The notes beneath the pieces are model-generated. The model was not told where the DNA came from. It worked only from the letters and a program-made list of their open reading frames with translations, and did not search any database. From contig OY759261.1 of NCBI GenBank assembly GCA_963662155.1, forward strand, positions 45,699,911 to 45,763,910: a stretch of DNA of 64,000 nucleotides. Reading direction: 5' to 3'. The stretch comes from Lamellibrachia columna (taxonomy: Eukaryota; Annelida; Polychaeta; Sabellida; Siboglinidae). Of the stretch, positions 27,227 through 43,130 are shown one piece after another; the stretch's first letter is position 1, and each line of letters begins with the position of its first letter. The position numbers and the translations under genes were made by a program.

Positions 27227-28860
27227 CCTTTAGACCGGCAGCCCACAGCTTTTATTTATGTAAACGACGCCAAAAGGTTTGAACCCATTAACTGAAGAGA
27301 CCACCCCCGACACCTCGACATCTCAGAATTGCGTTGCTCCCGGGTAAGGGGAGTGCATCAAATCACCAATCGAAGGGGAAAAGTACATTTATTTAGGGGA
27401 ATGATGCCAAGGCTAAAAACTGCAAAATGTTCCATTTGGGTTCCCTGAGTATGGAATGACCAATGCAAACAATTTTAGGTGGGGGATTCCCCCTGCCAGC
27501 AACCCCCCAAAGTGTGCGAAAAGGGGGCATTTATCTACGGGAATGAAACCGACGCTAAAAATAGTGCCAAATATTTCATTGGAGTTTCCTGAATACGGAA
27601 TAACCAATGCCCACAATTCTTTCCCTGCCAACAATCCCCATAGGGTGAGAAAGGGGCACTTATTTAATGTAATGTAAAATAATATAAAATAAATAATGCA
27701 AAGTACTGAAAGGGTGTAAAATATTCCCAATGAGCAGGGAATTACCAATGACAGCAAGTTTAGATGGGACCTTCTCCCTGCCAGCAAACCCCAAATGGTG
27801 CGACAAAGGGGGCATTTATTTTGGGAATGACAACAAGTTAGTGTAAAATCTTCCCTCGTGGTTCCCTGAATATGGCATTACCAATGTCAACAACTTTAGG
27901 TGGGGCCTTCCCCCTGCCAGCAACCCCTAAGGGTGACAAAAGGGGGACAATTATTTAAGCAAATGACGCCACGGCTAAAAACAGTGTCATCTGTTCCATT
28001 AGGGTTCTCTGAGTCCGGAATGACTAAAACCAACAATTTTAAGTGGGGTCTTCCCCTGCCAGCAACCCCAAAATATAGTTTTAAAGGATTGGCCCCAATG
28101 GTAAATAACAGTGTCACATCTTCCATTTGGGTTCCCTCAGTAGGGAATGACCAAAGCCAGGAATGTTATGTAGACTTTATCCCCACCAGCAACTTAAGCC
28201 CCCCCTCCCCCAGTCCATAATTTGATCTAACAATGATGATTTCGATGAGAAGTGTCTTTACAGAAACACATTTTAACCCTTTGGGGGTTGTTGGCAGGGG
28301 AAGCCCCCACCTAAAATTGCAGGTTCTGGTCATGTCGTACTCAGGGAACCCAAAGAGAAGAGTTGACACTATTTGTTTTAGCATTGGCGTCTTTCCATTA
28401 AATAAACGCCCCCTTTTATCAACTTTTTGGATTTATTTGCAGGTGGAAGGCCCTGCCTAAAATTGCTGGTATTGGTCATTCCATACTCAGGGTACCATGC
28501 TGGAACATTTGACATATTTTTTTTCCTTCGCATCATTCCATTACATAAGCGCCATTCCATTAAATAAGTGACTCTTTTGTCACCCTTTCGGGTTGGTAGC
28601 ATGGGGAATCCCCCAACTAAAATTGCTGACATTCCATACTCAGGGAACCCCAAAGTAACATGTGGCACTATTTTAGCCTTGCCGCCATTCCCACAAGTAA
28701 ATGTACTTTTTTGCCCTCTTTGATGGGTGATTTCGGGGGCAAACCCACCAGCCCAGACCCGGCAGCGATGCATTTTTGGGATGTCGGGGTGTGGCCCCTT
28801 CAGTCCATGGGGTCAAACATGTTGGCGTCGTTTGCATAAATAACAGACCTGGGCTCCTAA
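27227..28860. mobile_element. 1.6-kb insertion made of 140-bp repeats in both orientations
   Basis: Relative to gene A, the flank of gene C is interrupted between GATTCGGTCCCACC and ATTGTCCACCGTTTGATTTA. The insert holds five or six direct units of about 136-150 bp (CCTGCCAGCAACCCC, GGGGGCATTTATTT, GTATGGAATGACCAATGCC) up to about 28,215, then three or four units inverted to about 28,740. Non-coding. A related single piece lies at 7,880. It ends about 75 bases before the TATA box of gene C. Confidence 0.75.
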
Positions 28861-28936
28861 TGTAATTGTCCACCGTTTGATTTAAATGAAGTGCACCCAC
28901 GAATCATAGCCGCTCCCTCCCGGGCAACATGTCTAC

Positions 28937-28943
28937 TATAAAG
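28937..28943 (+). promoter_or_regulatory. TATA box of gene C
   Basis: TATAAAG inside a block (28,900-29,024) almost identical to 790-910 of gene A, which includes the exon 1 leader and donor site. Confidence 0.7.
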
Positions 28944-29022
28944 GCTGCCTGTAGTCCAGTCAGTGGTCAGTGATAGTCTCGCAGTGAAGCATCCTTGTCG
29001 CAGCCACCAGTAAACAGCAATA

Positions 29023-32394
<3,372 letters not shown>

Positions 32395-33463
32395 AGAATC
32401 GTCATTTACGGCCAATGTTATACATATCAATAGTGCTCTTAGATGCCTTAACAATAAATATGCTGCTTGCCGAATATTGATTTCATTCTCATACGAATAC
32501 ATAAAATAACATGACATTGTTTTGCTTTAACTTGTCCGGTAGTAACCCAACTAAAACGTCTTACAAATACATTTTGCTTTTGGTGTTCTCTTTTCACACG
32601 AAGTGTTGATATCAGTGCTTTGGACCATCAGTGTTCCGCGGTCTTAGTGGCCGATTGTCTGAATGAACGAATTAATGACCAAGTGACCCAGTGACCGAGT
32701 GACCAAATGAACAAGGGGCTTTTTTTGGTCTTAGCTTTGTCTGTCCTTGGTTACATTTCGTTTTGGTTAGTTCCGTTCTGTTAATGCTCCTTATAAACAT
32801 GGTGGATTGGGTTAGTTTATTAAAGAAATCAACAAGGCATTTTACGTGCTCGAACATATATGATGTCATCTGTTTGTCAACCACATTCTTGGATGAGTTT
32901 TACCTGCTAGTTTGTGGGCCTGTCTAATCTAAGATCAGACTAAGGCACATACAACTAACACCAGTAGTCGAACACAATTCATTGTACAAACAGACCAAAC
33001 TGAAGTTTTGATATTAAGTCGTTTCCTAGCAATGTTTTGCTAACATTTACCGATGAAATAACTAGACAAAGAGCTTGTCCTAAAACATATACCTAAATCA
33101 TGCAAACGACACGTTTTTTTATTTACATATACAGCTGTTATCGGCTACACGCGATGTCAAATAGGCAAAGCGCATAGAACTGAACGAAAATAATTGCCCA
33201 ATTGCTTGTAGGAAAGCCAACCATATTGAATCAGTTGCGCCTGCGCTATCCCATCTTGTTCGTGGCGGATTTGATTCATTATGGAAACTCATAATTGACG
33301 CTTGTTTTTCCACATTCATTTTGGCACAGAAATGTTTGTTATGAATACTGTCCTCCTCAAAAGAACATGTCACTGTGTTCCGTACAATAAAAAAACGTAG
33401 TTCATTAATAGTGACGATGTCCTGCCTGCCTGGTCGTGCAACATAGTACTGCGGGAGTGGGAA
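32395..33463. other. 3' flank of gene C
   Basis: 33,170-33,400 matches the 3' flank of gene A; the 32,530-33,150 part is extra. A small TGACC(A/C)AGTGACC repeat lies near 32,675. No genes. Confidence 0.5.
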
Positions 33464-33600
33464 AGGGGGCGTAGCGGTTATAATGTCGGACTCTCGATCT
33501 AGAGAACCCGGCTTCGGATACTCTCACTGTCGTTTCGAAACGTTGGCAATTTCGTTCACACCACGTTGTCTCAGTTAACTCAGCCACCACAGGCGCCGAA
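33464..33600 (+). mobile_element. SINE 5' half
   Basis: AGGGGGCGTAGCGGTTATAA and ACTCTCGATCTAGAGAACCC form a tRNA-like head, followed by the body word GTTTCGAAACGTTGGCAAT; truncated before the tail. Confidence 0.65.
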
Positions 33601-33649
33601 TACAGTAGTTGCTCTGCCAGTTGGGACAAGAAAGTTTAGATCAATAATT

Positions 33650-36440
33650 AAACCGCCTTTATAATACAGTATGAAACGCAAAGTCACAGACTCAGTAGTG
33701 GGACACATAGGTGACTGTAAATATGCATCACATTTTAACTATATTTGATGACAACGAACGCAACTATTCTTATAATAATCACCACAGGAAGCAATCGAGC
33801 GGCTCCGTGATGTCTATACATTTAATGTGTTGCGTTTTGCCGTACAGTGAGGCTTCCGAACACGCCGTTGCGATGTTGTGTAGTAACGTATTTTCACAAA
33901 ACGTATATTTGTGTAGTAATCGATCACTTCACACTTGCTTCCCCAACTGGCAGCATACCTACCGTGTTCAACGAGCCAAAGCGCCGCGCGCTAGCGCGCT
34001 GAGTACATTAAACCCAGACAATAACTTTAAAATTACTCAAAATTGTTGCATACATCCAGCTACAAATGTGTTGGCGTCCTTATTATCTTCCGATTGAAAT
34101 GTTGACTCTCACCTCGGGGAATTTCGAAAATCCGGACACCCCCATGTTCGTTTGACGGGCCCACCGGATGACCGGGCGAAGTTTCGTCCCGGTCGGCCTC
34201 TAGATGCGGCTGTTATGAGGTATGTTATGCGAATGTTGTGCGAACTATCCGTTTAACTCCATTGAATACAATAAATTGACACAATGAAAAACTCAACGCA
34301 TTACAATTAACTGGTATATGTAATGATGTTGTGCGAACTAGACCCAGAAAAGCTCAACGTCAAAGAAGCATCGAACGCTAAATCGCGTCGCCCCATCTAT
34401 CGGAAATATGCCAGTTGCTAATGTAACAACCCAGAAGAGGCGCCACTGTGACCACCACAGTAGCGAGCGATAAGATATAGATTAGATAAATTAGAAACGT
34501 CTGGCCATTAATTTGCAATGAATTCGTATATGTACCGCAAAACAGTTATTTGTGGTTACCGCAGGACACAGAAAGAAGGTCTCCACGGCAAACAACGGTG
34601 CAAATACTAAAGCTGATGTAGTCAATACTTTTGGGAAGTGGTGTAGGCTGCGCGTGCTACGCAGCGAAACCGACTTCTGGGAAGTGGTGTAGTTTCCTGA
34701 AATCATGCCATGTTGTTTGTGGCGCCCTTCACTATGCACAACACGGGGTACATACAAAAGACTTACTGTATTCAGCGCGTTGTCGCGGTGTCGCTGACGC
34801 GTTGGCGCGCTGAATACAGTAGGAGCGCTGGCAATTGGGGCAAGCAAATGTGAAGTGATCGATTAGTTTGGGAAATAGATACACGAAAACTCTACCTACA
34901 CAATTCTCGAGGCGTTCACCATGATTGCTGTGCGTCTAGGAACTTTGTGACGCTCGGATATTCATAACCCACTAACAAAAACAATTGATCACTTCAGGCA
35001 AACGTCGAACAGCCCTTATAATACAGTATCAAACACAAATCACATACACAGTAGTGGGATAAATCGTTGACTGTAAACATGCAACACATTTTAATTTGAT
35101 CGGATCAAAAAATGCAACGCAACTATTGTTATAATAATCAATACAGGGAGCAATTGAAAGACTTCGTGATGTCTATACATTTAATGTGCTGCATTTTTCC
35201 ATACTGTGAGGCTTCAGATCAAGCCGTAGCAATGTTGTACAGTGGCGTCTTTTCGCAAAACGTATTTTCAAAACTAATCGATCACTTCACACTTGCTTGT
35301 CCCAACTGCCAGCGCACGTACTGTGTTCAACTCGCCAACACGCCGCGTGGCAGCGCGCTGAATACGGTAAACCCAGACAAACCGCAATACCTTTAAAATT
35401 ATTCAAAATTGCTGCATACATCCAGCGACAAATGTGCAGGCGTCATTATTATCTTCATGATGACCCAAAAAACACATTGATTCCAGTAATTTCACCGTTG
35501 GAACTTCCGATTGAAATGTTGACCTCCACACCCGGGGAATTTCGAAAATCCGACCACCCTATGTCCGTTTGACGGGCCCATCGGATGACTGGGCGAAGTT
35601 TCGCCCCGATCGGGCCACAGATGCGGCGGTTAAATCGTATATACAAAAAAAGATGGATGACCTGGCGTGCCTGTTGTTGCCGGTGCGAGTATAATAACGC
35701 TACACATGCATTACAATTAAATCGTATATGTACCGTTGTTGTGTGAATGTTGTGCGAAGTATCCGTAGAAGTCCACTGTATACAATAACTTGACATTATC
35801 ATAAGCTCAACGCATTTCAATTAATTGGTTTCTGTACCGATGTTGTGCTTTTCTACAACGACGCATCAAACGTTAAACCGTGTCGCCCCATCTATCGGAA
35901 ACATGCCAGTTGCTAATGTAACGACCCAGAAGAGGCGCCACTGTAACCACAACTGTGAAGAGAGTTAAGATAATTATAGATTAAAAAAAATTAGAAACGT
36001 CTAGGCAATTATGTACAACTAAATCGTATATTTACCGCTCACAGGACAAAAAAAGGACAAAGACGATCTCCACGGCAAACAACGGCGCAAATACTAACCC
36101 AGACGTTGTCAATACATTTGGGAAGTGGTGTAGGCGGCGCGCGCTTCGCAGCGAATTATCGACTTCTGGGAAGTGGTGTAATTTTCTGGAATCATGACAA
36201 GTTTTTTGAGGCGTGCTTCACTATTCATAACACGTGGTACAGACAAAATTCCACTAATTTCATCGTTCCAACTTCCGATTGAAATGTTGACCACACCCCT
36301 GGGAAATTTCGAAAATCAGACCATCCCATGTCCGTTTGACGGGCCCATCGGATGACTGGGCGAAGTTTCGTCCCGATCGACTCACAGATGAGGCCGTTTT
36401 GAGGGGACAACAAACAGACACTGCTTGATAGATTAGATGA
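33650..36440. repeat. Tandemly duplicated module with short ORFs of unknown nature
   Basis: Two diverged copies, about 33,670-34,900 and 35,000-36,440, share three blocks: one with frames MSIHLMCCVLPYSEAS (33,810) / MSIHLMCCIFPYCEAS (35,169), one with GGGAAGTGGTGTAG (34,635 and 36,119), and one with GTCCGTTTGACGGGCCCATC (34,150, 35,565, 36,330). A CPNCQ-(R)-(S/T)-YC motif occurs on the plus strand at 35,300, on the minus strand near 34,835, and in altered form at 33,940 (plus) and 33,615 (minus). I recognise no family. It may be a non-autonomous DNA transposon or a decayed coding repeat. Confidence 0.5.
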
Positions 36441-36684
36441 CAAGAATAAATTAGCAGTAGTAGTAGTAGTAGTAGTATATATGTGGTTTTTGATCCTCAG
36501 TGAGCACGAGCGAATCTAATTAGGTCACCTATCTTCCCAATGTTAAACTATTTTAATTATTCAAAACAAAATTAGATGGCCCTGAACTTCTAGCCAATCC
36601 CCGGTTGCCTAGAAACGGAACGAATGACGTCATAATGATGGAGACGATCCCTGACGCAGGGTTCTTGAATAATTGGCGCCATAT
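36441..36684. other. Left flank of the palindromic element
   Basis: (AGT)n run near 36,456, then unique sequence. The last bases (GGCGCCATAT next to GCCGAC) form half of an imperfect palindrome completed at 50,260-50,274 on the other side. Confidence 0.5.
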
Positions 36685-36690
36685 GCCGAC
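36685..36690. repeat. Target-site duplication, left (GCCGAC)
   Basis: Six bases immediately outside the element, repeated exactly at 50,247-50,252. Six-base duplications are the Polinton/Maverick norm. Confidence 0.9.
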
Positions 36691-36960
36691 AGTAGTTAGT
36701 GGAGGTTTCTGAGACCTCAAACTTTATCACGTGACCAGACATCAAAGGAACATCAAAGGCAAAACACCCTAATATCGCCTACTGCTAATGAGTGCGCGCA
36801 GCCAATCAGAGAGCGTCAGAGCGCCCCCTGGCGGCGGTAGCCGAGCGTGCGTGACGTAAGCGCCCCCTAGCGACTGGAGGAGGAACGAGCATGGACCTAG
36901 TTACGTCTAATATCGCCCACCGCTAATGAGTGCGCGCAGCCAATCGTTAACCTAGTAAGG
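36691..36960. repeat. Left terminal region of the palindromic element
   Basis: Holds two copies, 138 bases apart, of a word with GCTAATGAGTGCGCGCAGCC (36,784 and 36,922) and GCGCCCCCT motifs. Between 36,730 and 36,850 it differs from the right end at about four positions; further in, no difference was seen until the satellites. Confidence 0.75.
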
Positions 36961-36991
36961 AGACGAACACAATCGTACGGTGCACACGTAT

Positions 36992-36997
36992 TTTATT
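36992..36997 (-). terminator. Polyadenylation signal, left protease gene
   Basis: AATAAA on the minus strand, 205 bases past the protease stop; mirrored at 49,940-49,945. Confidence 0.6.
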
Positions 36998-37201
36998 GAA
37001 TACAACAAAGCGGCAGCAGTACAAACGAGGCGATCGTATGCGATTGGATACAACGAGCTGGGTATGACGAAGATGAAGATGAAGTGGAGGCGACTTGCGA
37101 ATGGTGACCATCGCGCCAGAGGTCGCGAACTTACGGGTGTCTCCACCGCGCCAGAGGTTCGAGGGCGAGCTTACGGGTGGAGCGACCACCGCGCCAGAGG
37201 C

Positions 37202-37657
37202 TCAGTATGATACGTTATAGTACGGTATACCCTTTTTTAGCAGCCTAATCCAATCGAACACGCGACAATCGTTAGCGACCAGATCGGTGTGGAAAGCGTT
37301 GACGAAAGTTCTCATAGGAGCGCCGTTACAACGAAGCATGATATAAGTGACGCAATATTGTCCGCAAACGTTAGACACACCACTCTGAAGTCTCTTGCTA
37401 TTATGAGTCCACTCGGAACAGTGTTTGTTCAAGAAGGTGCGGAACGCCGCGTGGCGAGGCGGCAGACCGTACGAACAGAAGTATTCGCCGCGCCCGTCGG
37501 AGGACAGGTACAGCGCTATCCAATGTTCGCCCGGTTCGTCGCCGTCGTCGGTGTTGCACACGAAGGCGATCGGCAAAGCGTCAATTGTTGCAGGCAGTCC
37601 ATCTCGGGGTACGACGCCGCCAAAGACGGACGCGGTGTTCGGATGCGCTCTTACACT
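37202..37657 (-). CDS. Adenain-type (C5) cysteine protease, left arm copy
   Basis: Identical to the right-arm copy (see 49,280) at the nucleotide level as far as compared, since overlapping frames on both strands translate identically. It is transcribed toward the left end of the element. Motifs: PGEHWIAL, YGLPP, LQSGVSNVCGQYC. No ATG precedes the conserved part; the open frame runs back into the 207-bp array. Confidence 0.75.
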   Translation of the reverse strand, partial: SVRAHPNTASVFGGVVPRDGLPATIDALPIAFVCNTDDGDEPGEHWIALYLSSDGRGEYFCSYGLPPRHAAFRTFLNKHCSEWTHNSKRLQSGVSNVCGQYCVTYIMLRCNGAPMRTFVNAFHTDLVANDCRVFDWIRLLKKGIPYYNVSY

Positions 37658-39905
37658 TTACCCATACCTCCTACAGTTTACCCATAATTCCTACAATTTA
37701 CCCATAAGTCACCTATTGAATAAGCGTACAAGGACATTTTATTAAATATTTGAAAATAATGACAAAATATCGGCCACAAACGTTAGACAGACGACTCTAA
37801 AGTCTCTTGCCATACGCATATTTTCGTTATATGTCAATATTGTTAAATAGTGCGCTCTTACACTTTACCCATACCTCCTACAGTTTACCCATAATTCCTA
37901 CAATTTACCCATAATTCTCCTATTGAATAAGAGTACAAGGACATGTTATTAAATATGTGAAAATAATGACACAATATCGGCCACAAACGTTAAACAGAGG
38001 ACTCTAAAGTCTCTTGCCATACGCATATTTTCGTTATATGTCAATATTGTTAAATAGTGCGCTCTTACACTTTACCCATAACTCCTACAGTTTACCCATA
38101 ATTCCTACAATTTACCCATAATTCTCCTATTGAATAAGAGTACAAGGACATGTTATTAAATATTATGTGAAAATAATGACACAATATCGTCCACAAACGT
38201 TAGACAGAAGACTCTAAAGTCTCTTGCCATACGCATATTTTCGTTATATGTCAATATTGTTAAATAGTGCGCTCTTACACTTTACCCATAACTCCTACAG
38301 TGTACCCATAATTCCTACAATTTACCCATAATTCCTACAATTTACCCATAAGTCTCCTATTGAATAAGAGTACAAGGACATTTTATTAAATATTTGAAAA
38401 TAATGACAAAATATCGTCCACAAACGTTAGACAGATGACTCTAAAGTCTCTTGCCATACGCATATTTTTGGTATATGTCAATATTGTTAAATAGTGCGCT
38501 CTTACACTTTAACCACACCTCCTACAGTTTACCCATAATTCCTACAATTTACCCATAATTCTCCTATTGAATAAGAGTACAAGGACATTTTATTAAATAT
38601 GTGAAAATAATGACACAATATCGACCACAACCGTTAGACAGAGGACTCTAAAGTCTCATGCCATACGCATATTTTCGTTATAATTATGTCAATATTGTTA
38701 AATAGTGCGCTCTTACACTTTACCCATAACTCCTACAGTTTACCCATAATTCCTACAATTTACCCATAATTCTCCTATTGAATAAGAGTACAAGGACATT
38801 TTATTAAATATGTGAAAATAATGACACAATATCGTCCACAAACGTTAGACAGAAGACTCTAAAGTCTCTTGCCATACGCATATTTTCGTTATATGTCAAT
38901 ATTGTTAAATAGTGCGCTCTTACACTTTACCCATAACTCCTACAGTTTACCCATAATTCCTACAATTTACCCATAATTCCTACAATTTACCCATAATTCC
39001 TACAATTTACCCATAAGTCTCCTATTGAATAAGAGTACAAGGACATTTTATTAAATATTTGAAAATAATGACAAAATATCGTCCACAAACGTTAGACAGA
39101 GGACTCTAAAGTCTCTTGCCATACGCATATTTTTGTTATATGTCAATATTGTTAAATAGTGCGCTCTTACACTTTACCCATAACTCCTACAGTTTACCCA
39201 TAATTCCTACAATTTACCCATAATTCTCCTATTGAATAAGAGTACAAGGACATTTTATTAAATATGTTAAAATAATGACACAATATCGTCCACAAACGTT
39301 AGACAGAAGACTCTAAAGTCTCTTGCCATACGCATATTTTCGTTATATGTCAATATTGTTAAATAGTGCGCTCTTACACTTTACCCATAACTCCTACAGT
39401 TTACCCATAATTCCTACAATTTACCCATAATTCCTACAATTTACCCATAATTCCTACAATTTACCCATAAGTCTCCTATTGAATAAGAGTACAAGGACAT
39501 TTTATTAAATATTTGAAAATAATGACAAAATATCGTCCACAAACGTTAGACAGACGACTCTAAAGTCTCTTGCCATACGCATATTTTTGTTATATGTCAA
39601 TATTGTTAAATAGTGCGCTCTTACACTTTACCCATACCTCCTACAGTTTACCCATAATTCCTACAATTTACCCATAATTCTCCTATTGAATAAGAGTACA
39701 AGGACATTTTATTAAATATGTGAAAATAATGACACAATATCGTCCACAAACGTTAGATAGAGGACTCTAAAGTCTCTTGCCATACGCATATTTTCGTTAT
39801 ATGTCAATAATGTTAAATAGTGTGCTCTTACACTTTACCCATAACTCCTACAGTTTACCCATAATTCCTACAATTTACCCATAATTCCTACAATTTACCC
39901 AGCAC
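37658..39905. repeat. 207-bp tandem array, left arm (about 10 units)
   Basis: Units repeat at about 207 bases, or 227/247 when one or two extra 20-bp TTTACCCATAATTCCTACAA subunits are present. Each unit contains ACAAACGTTAGACAG and ACTCTAAAGTCTCTTGCCAT, which align with the protease gene at 37,363-37,402 (GCAAACGTTAGACACACCAC, TGAAGTCTCTTGCTAT). Confidence 0.9.
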
Positions 39906-39957
39906 ACATATGTAGTGAAGTGTGTATGTTCGTTCACCTAGCTATAAAAAGAACGGG

Positions 39958-41640
39958 ACTTTAGTTTCAATAGTCACTGTACCCACAGTACAGAGCTGGA
40001 ATACTTAGTTGATGTACCCACAATACACAGCTACAGTACATAGTCACTGTACCAACAGAACACATCTAGAATACATAGTCACTGTATCCTGAGTACACAG
40101 CTAAAGTTCATAGTCAATGTACCCACAGAACACAGCTAGAATGCCTAGTCACAGTACCCACAGTACACGGCTAGAATACATAGTCACTTTACCCACAGTG
40201 TACAGCTAGAAAACAAAGTAACTGTACCCACAATATACAGCTAGAATATATAGTTGCTGTACCCAGAGTACTCAGCTACAGTACATAGTAACTATACCCA
40301 CAGTACACAGCTAGCAAACATAGTCACTATATCCAGAGTACACAGCTAAAGTACATTGTTACTGTACCCACAGTACACAGCTACAGAACATTGTTGCTGA
40401 ACCCATAGTACACAGCTAGAATGCATAGTTACTGTACCACAGTACACCGCTACAGTACATAGACACTTTACCCACAGTACACAGCTAGAACACATAGTCA
40501 CTGTATCCAGAGTGCACAGCTGTAATACATAGTTACTATACCCACTGTACACAGGACACAGCTAAAATTCATATTCACTGTATCCATAGTACACAGCTAG
40601 ATTACATATTCACTGTACCCACAGTACACAGCTAGAATATGTAGTCACTATACCCACAGTACACAACTAGAATACATAGTCACGGTACCCACAGTACACA
40701 TTTAGAATAAATAATCACAGCAACCATAGTACACGGCTAGAAGACATAATCAATGTAACCACAGTACAGGGCTAGAATACATTGTCACTGGACCCAGAGT
40801 AAACAGCTACAGTATATAGTCACTGTACCCACAGTGCATAGCTAGAATACATAATTACTGTACCCACAGTACACGTTTAAAGTCACTGTATCCCCAGTAC
40901 ACATCTAGAATACATAGTCACTGTATCCAGAGTACACAGCTAAATTACATAGTCACTGTACCCACATTACACAGCTATAATACTTAGTCACTGTACAAAA
41001 AGTACACAGCTATAATACATATTCACTGTACCCAAAGTACACAGCTAGAATATATAGTCACTGTACACACAGTACACAGCTAGCATACATAGACATTGTA
41101 CCCACAGTACACAGCTAGAATATATAGTCACTATACCCAGAGTACACAACTAGAATACATATTCACTGTACCCACAGTAAACAACTAGAATACATAATAA
41201 TAATAATCACTGTACTCACATTAACCCACTACAATTCATAGTCACTGTACCCACATTACTCAGCTAGCATACATAGTCACTGTACCCACAGTGCACACCT
41301 AGTATACAATGTTACTGTACCCACAGTACACAGTTAGAATACATAGTCACTGTTCCCACAGTACTCAACTTTAATACATAGTCACTATACCCACAGTACA
41401 CAAATAAAATACAGCTATAATGCATTGTCACTACATCTCCAGTACACGATTAGAATACACAGTTACTGCTCACCCAGGACACAGCTCGAATACATGGTCG
41501 CTGCTGTATCTCCACCACACAGCTGTAAGATATAGTCACTACAACTCCAGTACACAAATATAATACACAGTTACTGCTAGAATACATGACCAGTGCACAC
41601 TCAGTACACATCTAGAATATATAGTCAGTAAGTTGCTACG
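39958..41640. repeat. Satellite of about 37-40 bp, left arm
   Basis: About 42 diverged units built on ACAGCTAGAATACATAGTCA followed by CTGTACCCACAGTAC. Non-coding. Mirrored at 45,297-46,979. Confidence 0.9.
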
Positions 41641-41686
41641 AACTCAATAATGGCGGTTGTGATGACGACACGACGATCTCAGCCGT

Positions 41687-41727
41687 CTTATATACCATGC
41701 TAGAAATAAGCCAGACAACTGACGTCA
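41687..41727 (-). promoter_or_regulatory. CRE + TATA promoter-like segment, left arm
   Basis: On the minus strand TGACGTCA (41,720-41,727) stands 25 bases upstream of TATATAAG (41,687-41,694), in a unique 215-bp island between two satellites. It faces outward, toward the protease. Exact mirror of 45,210-45,250. Confidence 0.5.
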
Positions 41728-41854
41728 GCCTCGGAACAATACCACAGTAATCAGAAAACTGATAAACGCGGCAGGCAACTGTCAACTAACGACGCCGGGC
41801 ATCCATCACGGAAGGAAAAAGTGGGGTTACGCGTACGCAGACAGCGGTAGAACA

Positions 41855-43130
41855 TGCTGTATTACAGGCTGTCGTGCTGTATTACAGGCTGTCGTGCTGT
41901 ATTACAGGCTGTCTTGCTGTATTACAGGCTGTCTAGCTGTATTACAGGCTGCCATGCTGTATAACAGGCTGTCTTGCTGTATTACAGACTGTCTTGCTGT
42001 ATAACAGGCTGTCATGCTGTATTACAGGCTGCCCTGCTGTATTACAGGCTGTCTTGCTGTATTACAGGCTGTCTTGTTGTATTACAGGCTGTCTTGCTGT
42101 ATTACAGGCTGCCCTGCTGTATTACAGGCTGTCGTGCTGTATAACAGGCTGTCTTGCTGTATTACAGACTGTCTTGCTGTATAACAGGCCGCCCTGCTGT
42201 ATTACAGGCGGTCCTGCTGTATAACAGGCTGCCATGCTGTATTACAGGCTGTCTAGCTGTATTACAGGCTGCCATGCTGTATTACAGGCTGTCTTGCTGT
42301 ATTACAGGCGGTCCTGCTGTATAACAGGCTGCCATGCTGTATTACAGGCTGTCTTGCTGTATAACAGGCTGTCTTGCTGTATTACAGGCTGTCTTGCTGT
42401 ATTACAGGCTGTATTACAGGCTGTCTTGCTGTATTACAGGCTGTCTTGCTGTATAACAGGCTGCCATGCTGTATTACAGGCTGTCTTGCTGTATAACAGG
42501 CTGTCTTGCTGTATTACAGACTGTCTTGCTGTATAACAGGCCGCCCTGCTGTATTACAGGCGGTCCTGCTGTATAACAGGCGGCCATGCTGTATTACAGG
42601 CTGTCTTGCTGTATTACAGGCTGTCGAGCTGTATTACAGGCTGCCATGCTGTATTACAGGCTGTCTTGCTGTATTACAGGCGGTCCTGCTGTATAACAGG
42701 CTGCCATGCTGTATTACAGGCTGTCTTGCTGTATAACAGGCTGTCTTGCTGTATTACAGGCTGTCTTGCTGTATTACAGGCTGTATTACAGGCTGTCTTG
42801 CTGTATTACAGGCTGTCTTGCTGTATAACAGGCTGCCATGCTGTATAACAGACTGCCATGCTGTATTACAGGCTGCCTTGCTGTATTACAGGCTGTCTTG
42901 CTGTATAACAGGCTGCCATGCTGTATAACAGACTGCCATGCTGTATTACAGGCTGCCTTGCTGTATTACAGGCTGTCTTGCTGTATAACAGGCTGCCATG
43001 CTGTATTACATGCTGCCATGCTGTATTACAGGCTGCCATGCTGTATTACAGACTGCCGTGCTGTATTACAAGCTGTCGCGCTGTATTACAGGCTGTCTTG
43101 CTGTATTGCAGGCTGTCTTGCTGTATTACA
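41855..43130. repeat. 20-bp satellite, left arm (about 63 units)
   Basis: Units CTGTATTACAGGCTGTCTTG with variable last bases. Because 20 is not a multiple of three, frames cycle and long Leu/Cys/Tyr-rich ORFs appear on both strands; these are not genes. Confidence 0.95.

Noticed and set aside
37289..37745. 132- and 106-codon frames opposite the protease, and their mirror copies at 49,192-49,648
   Set aside because: Antisense shadows of the protease gene, without motifs.
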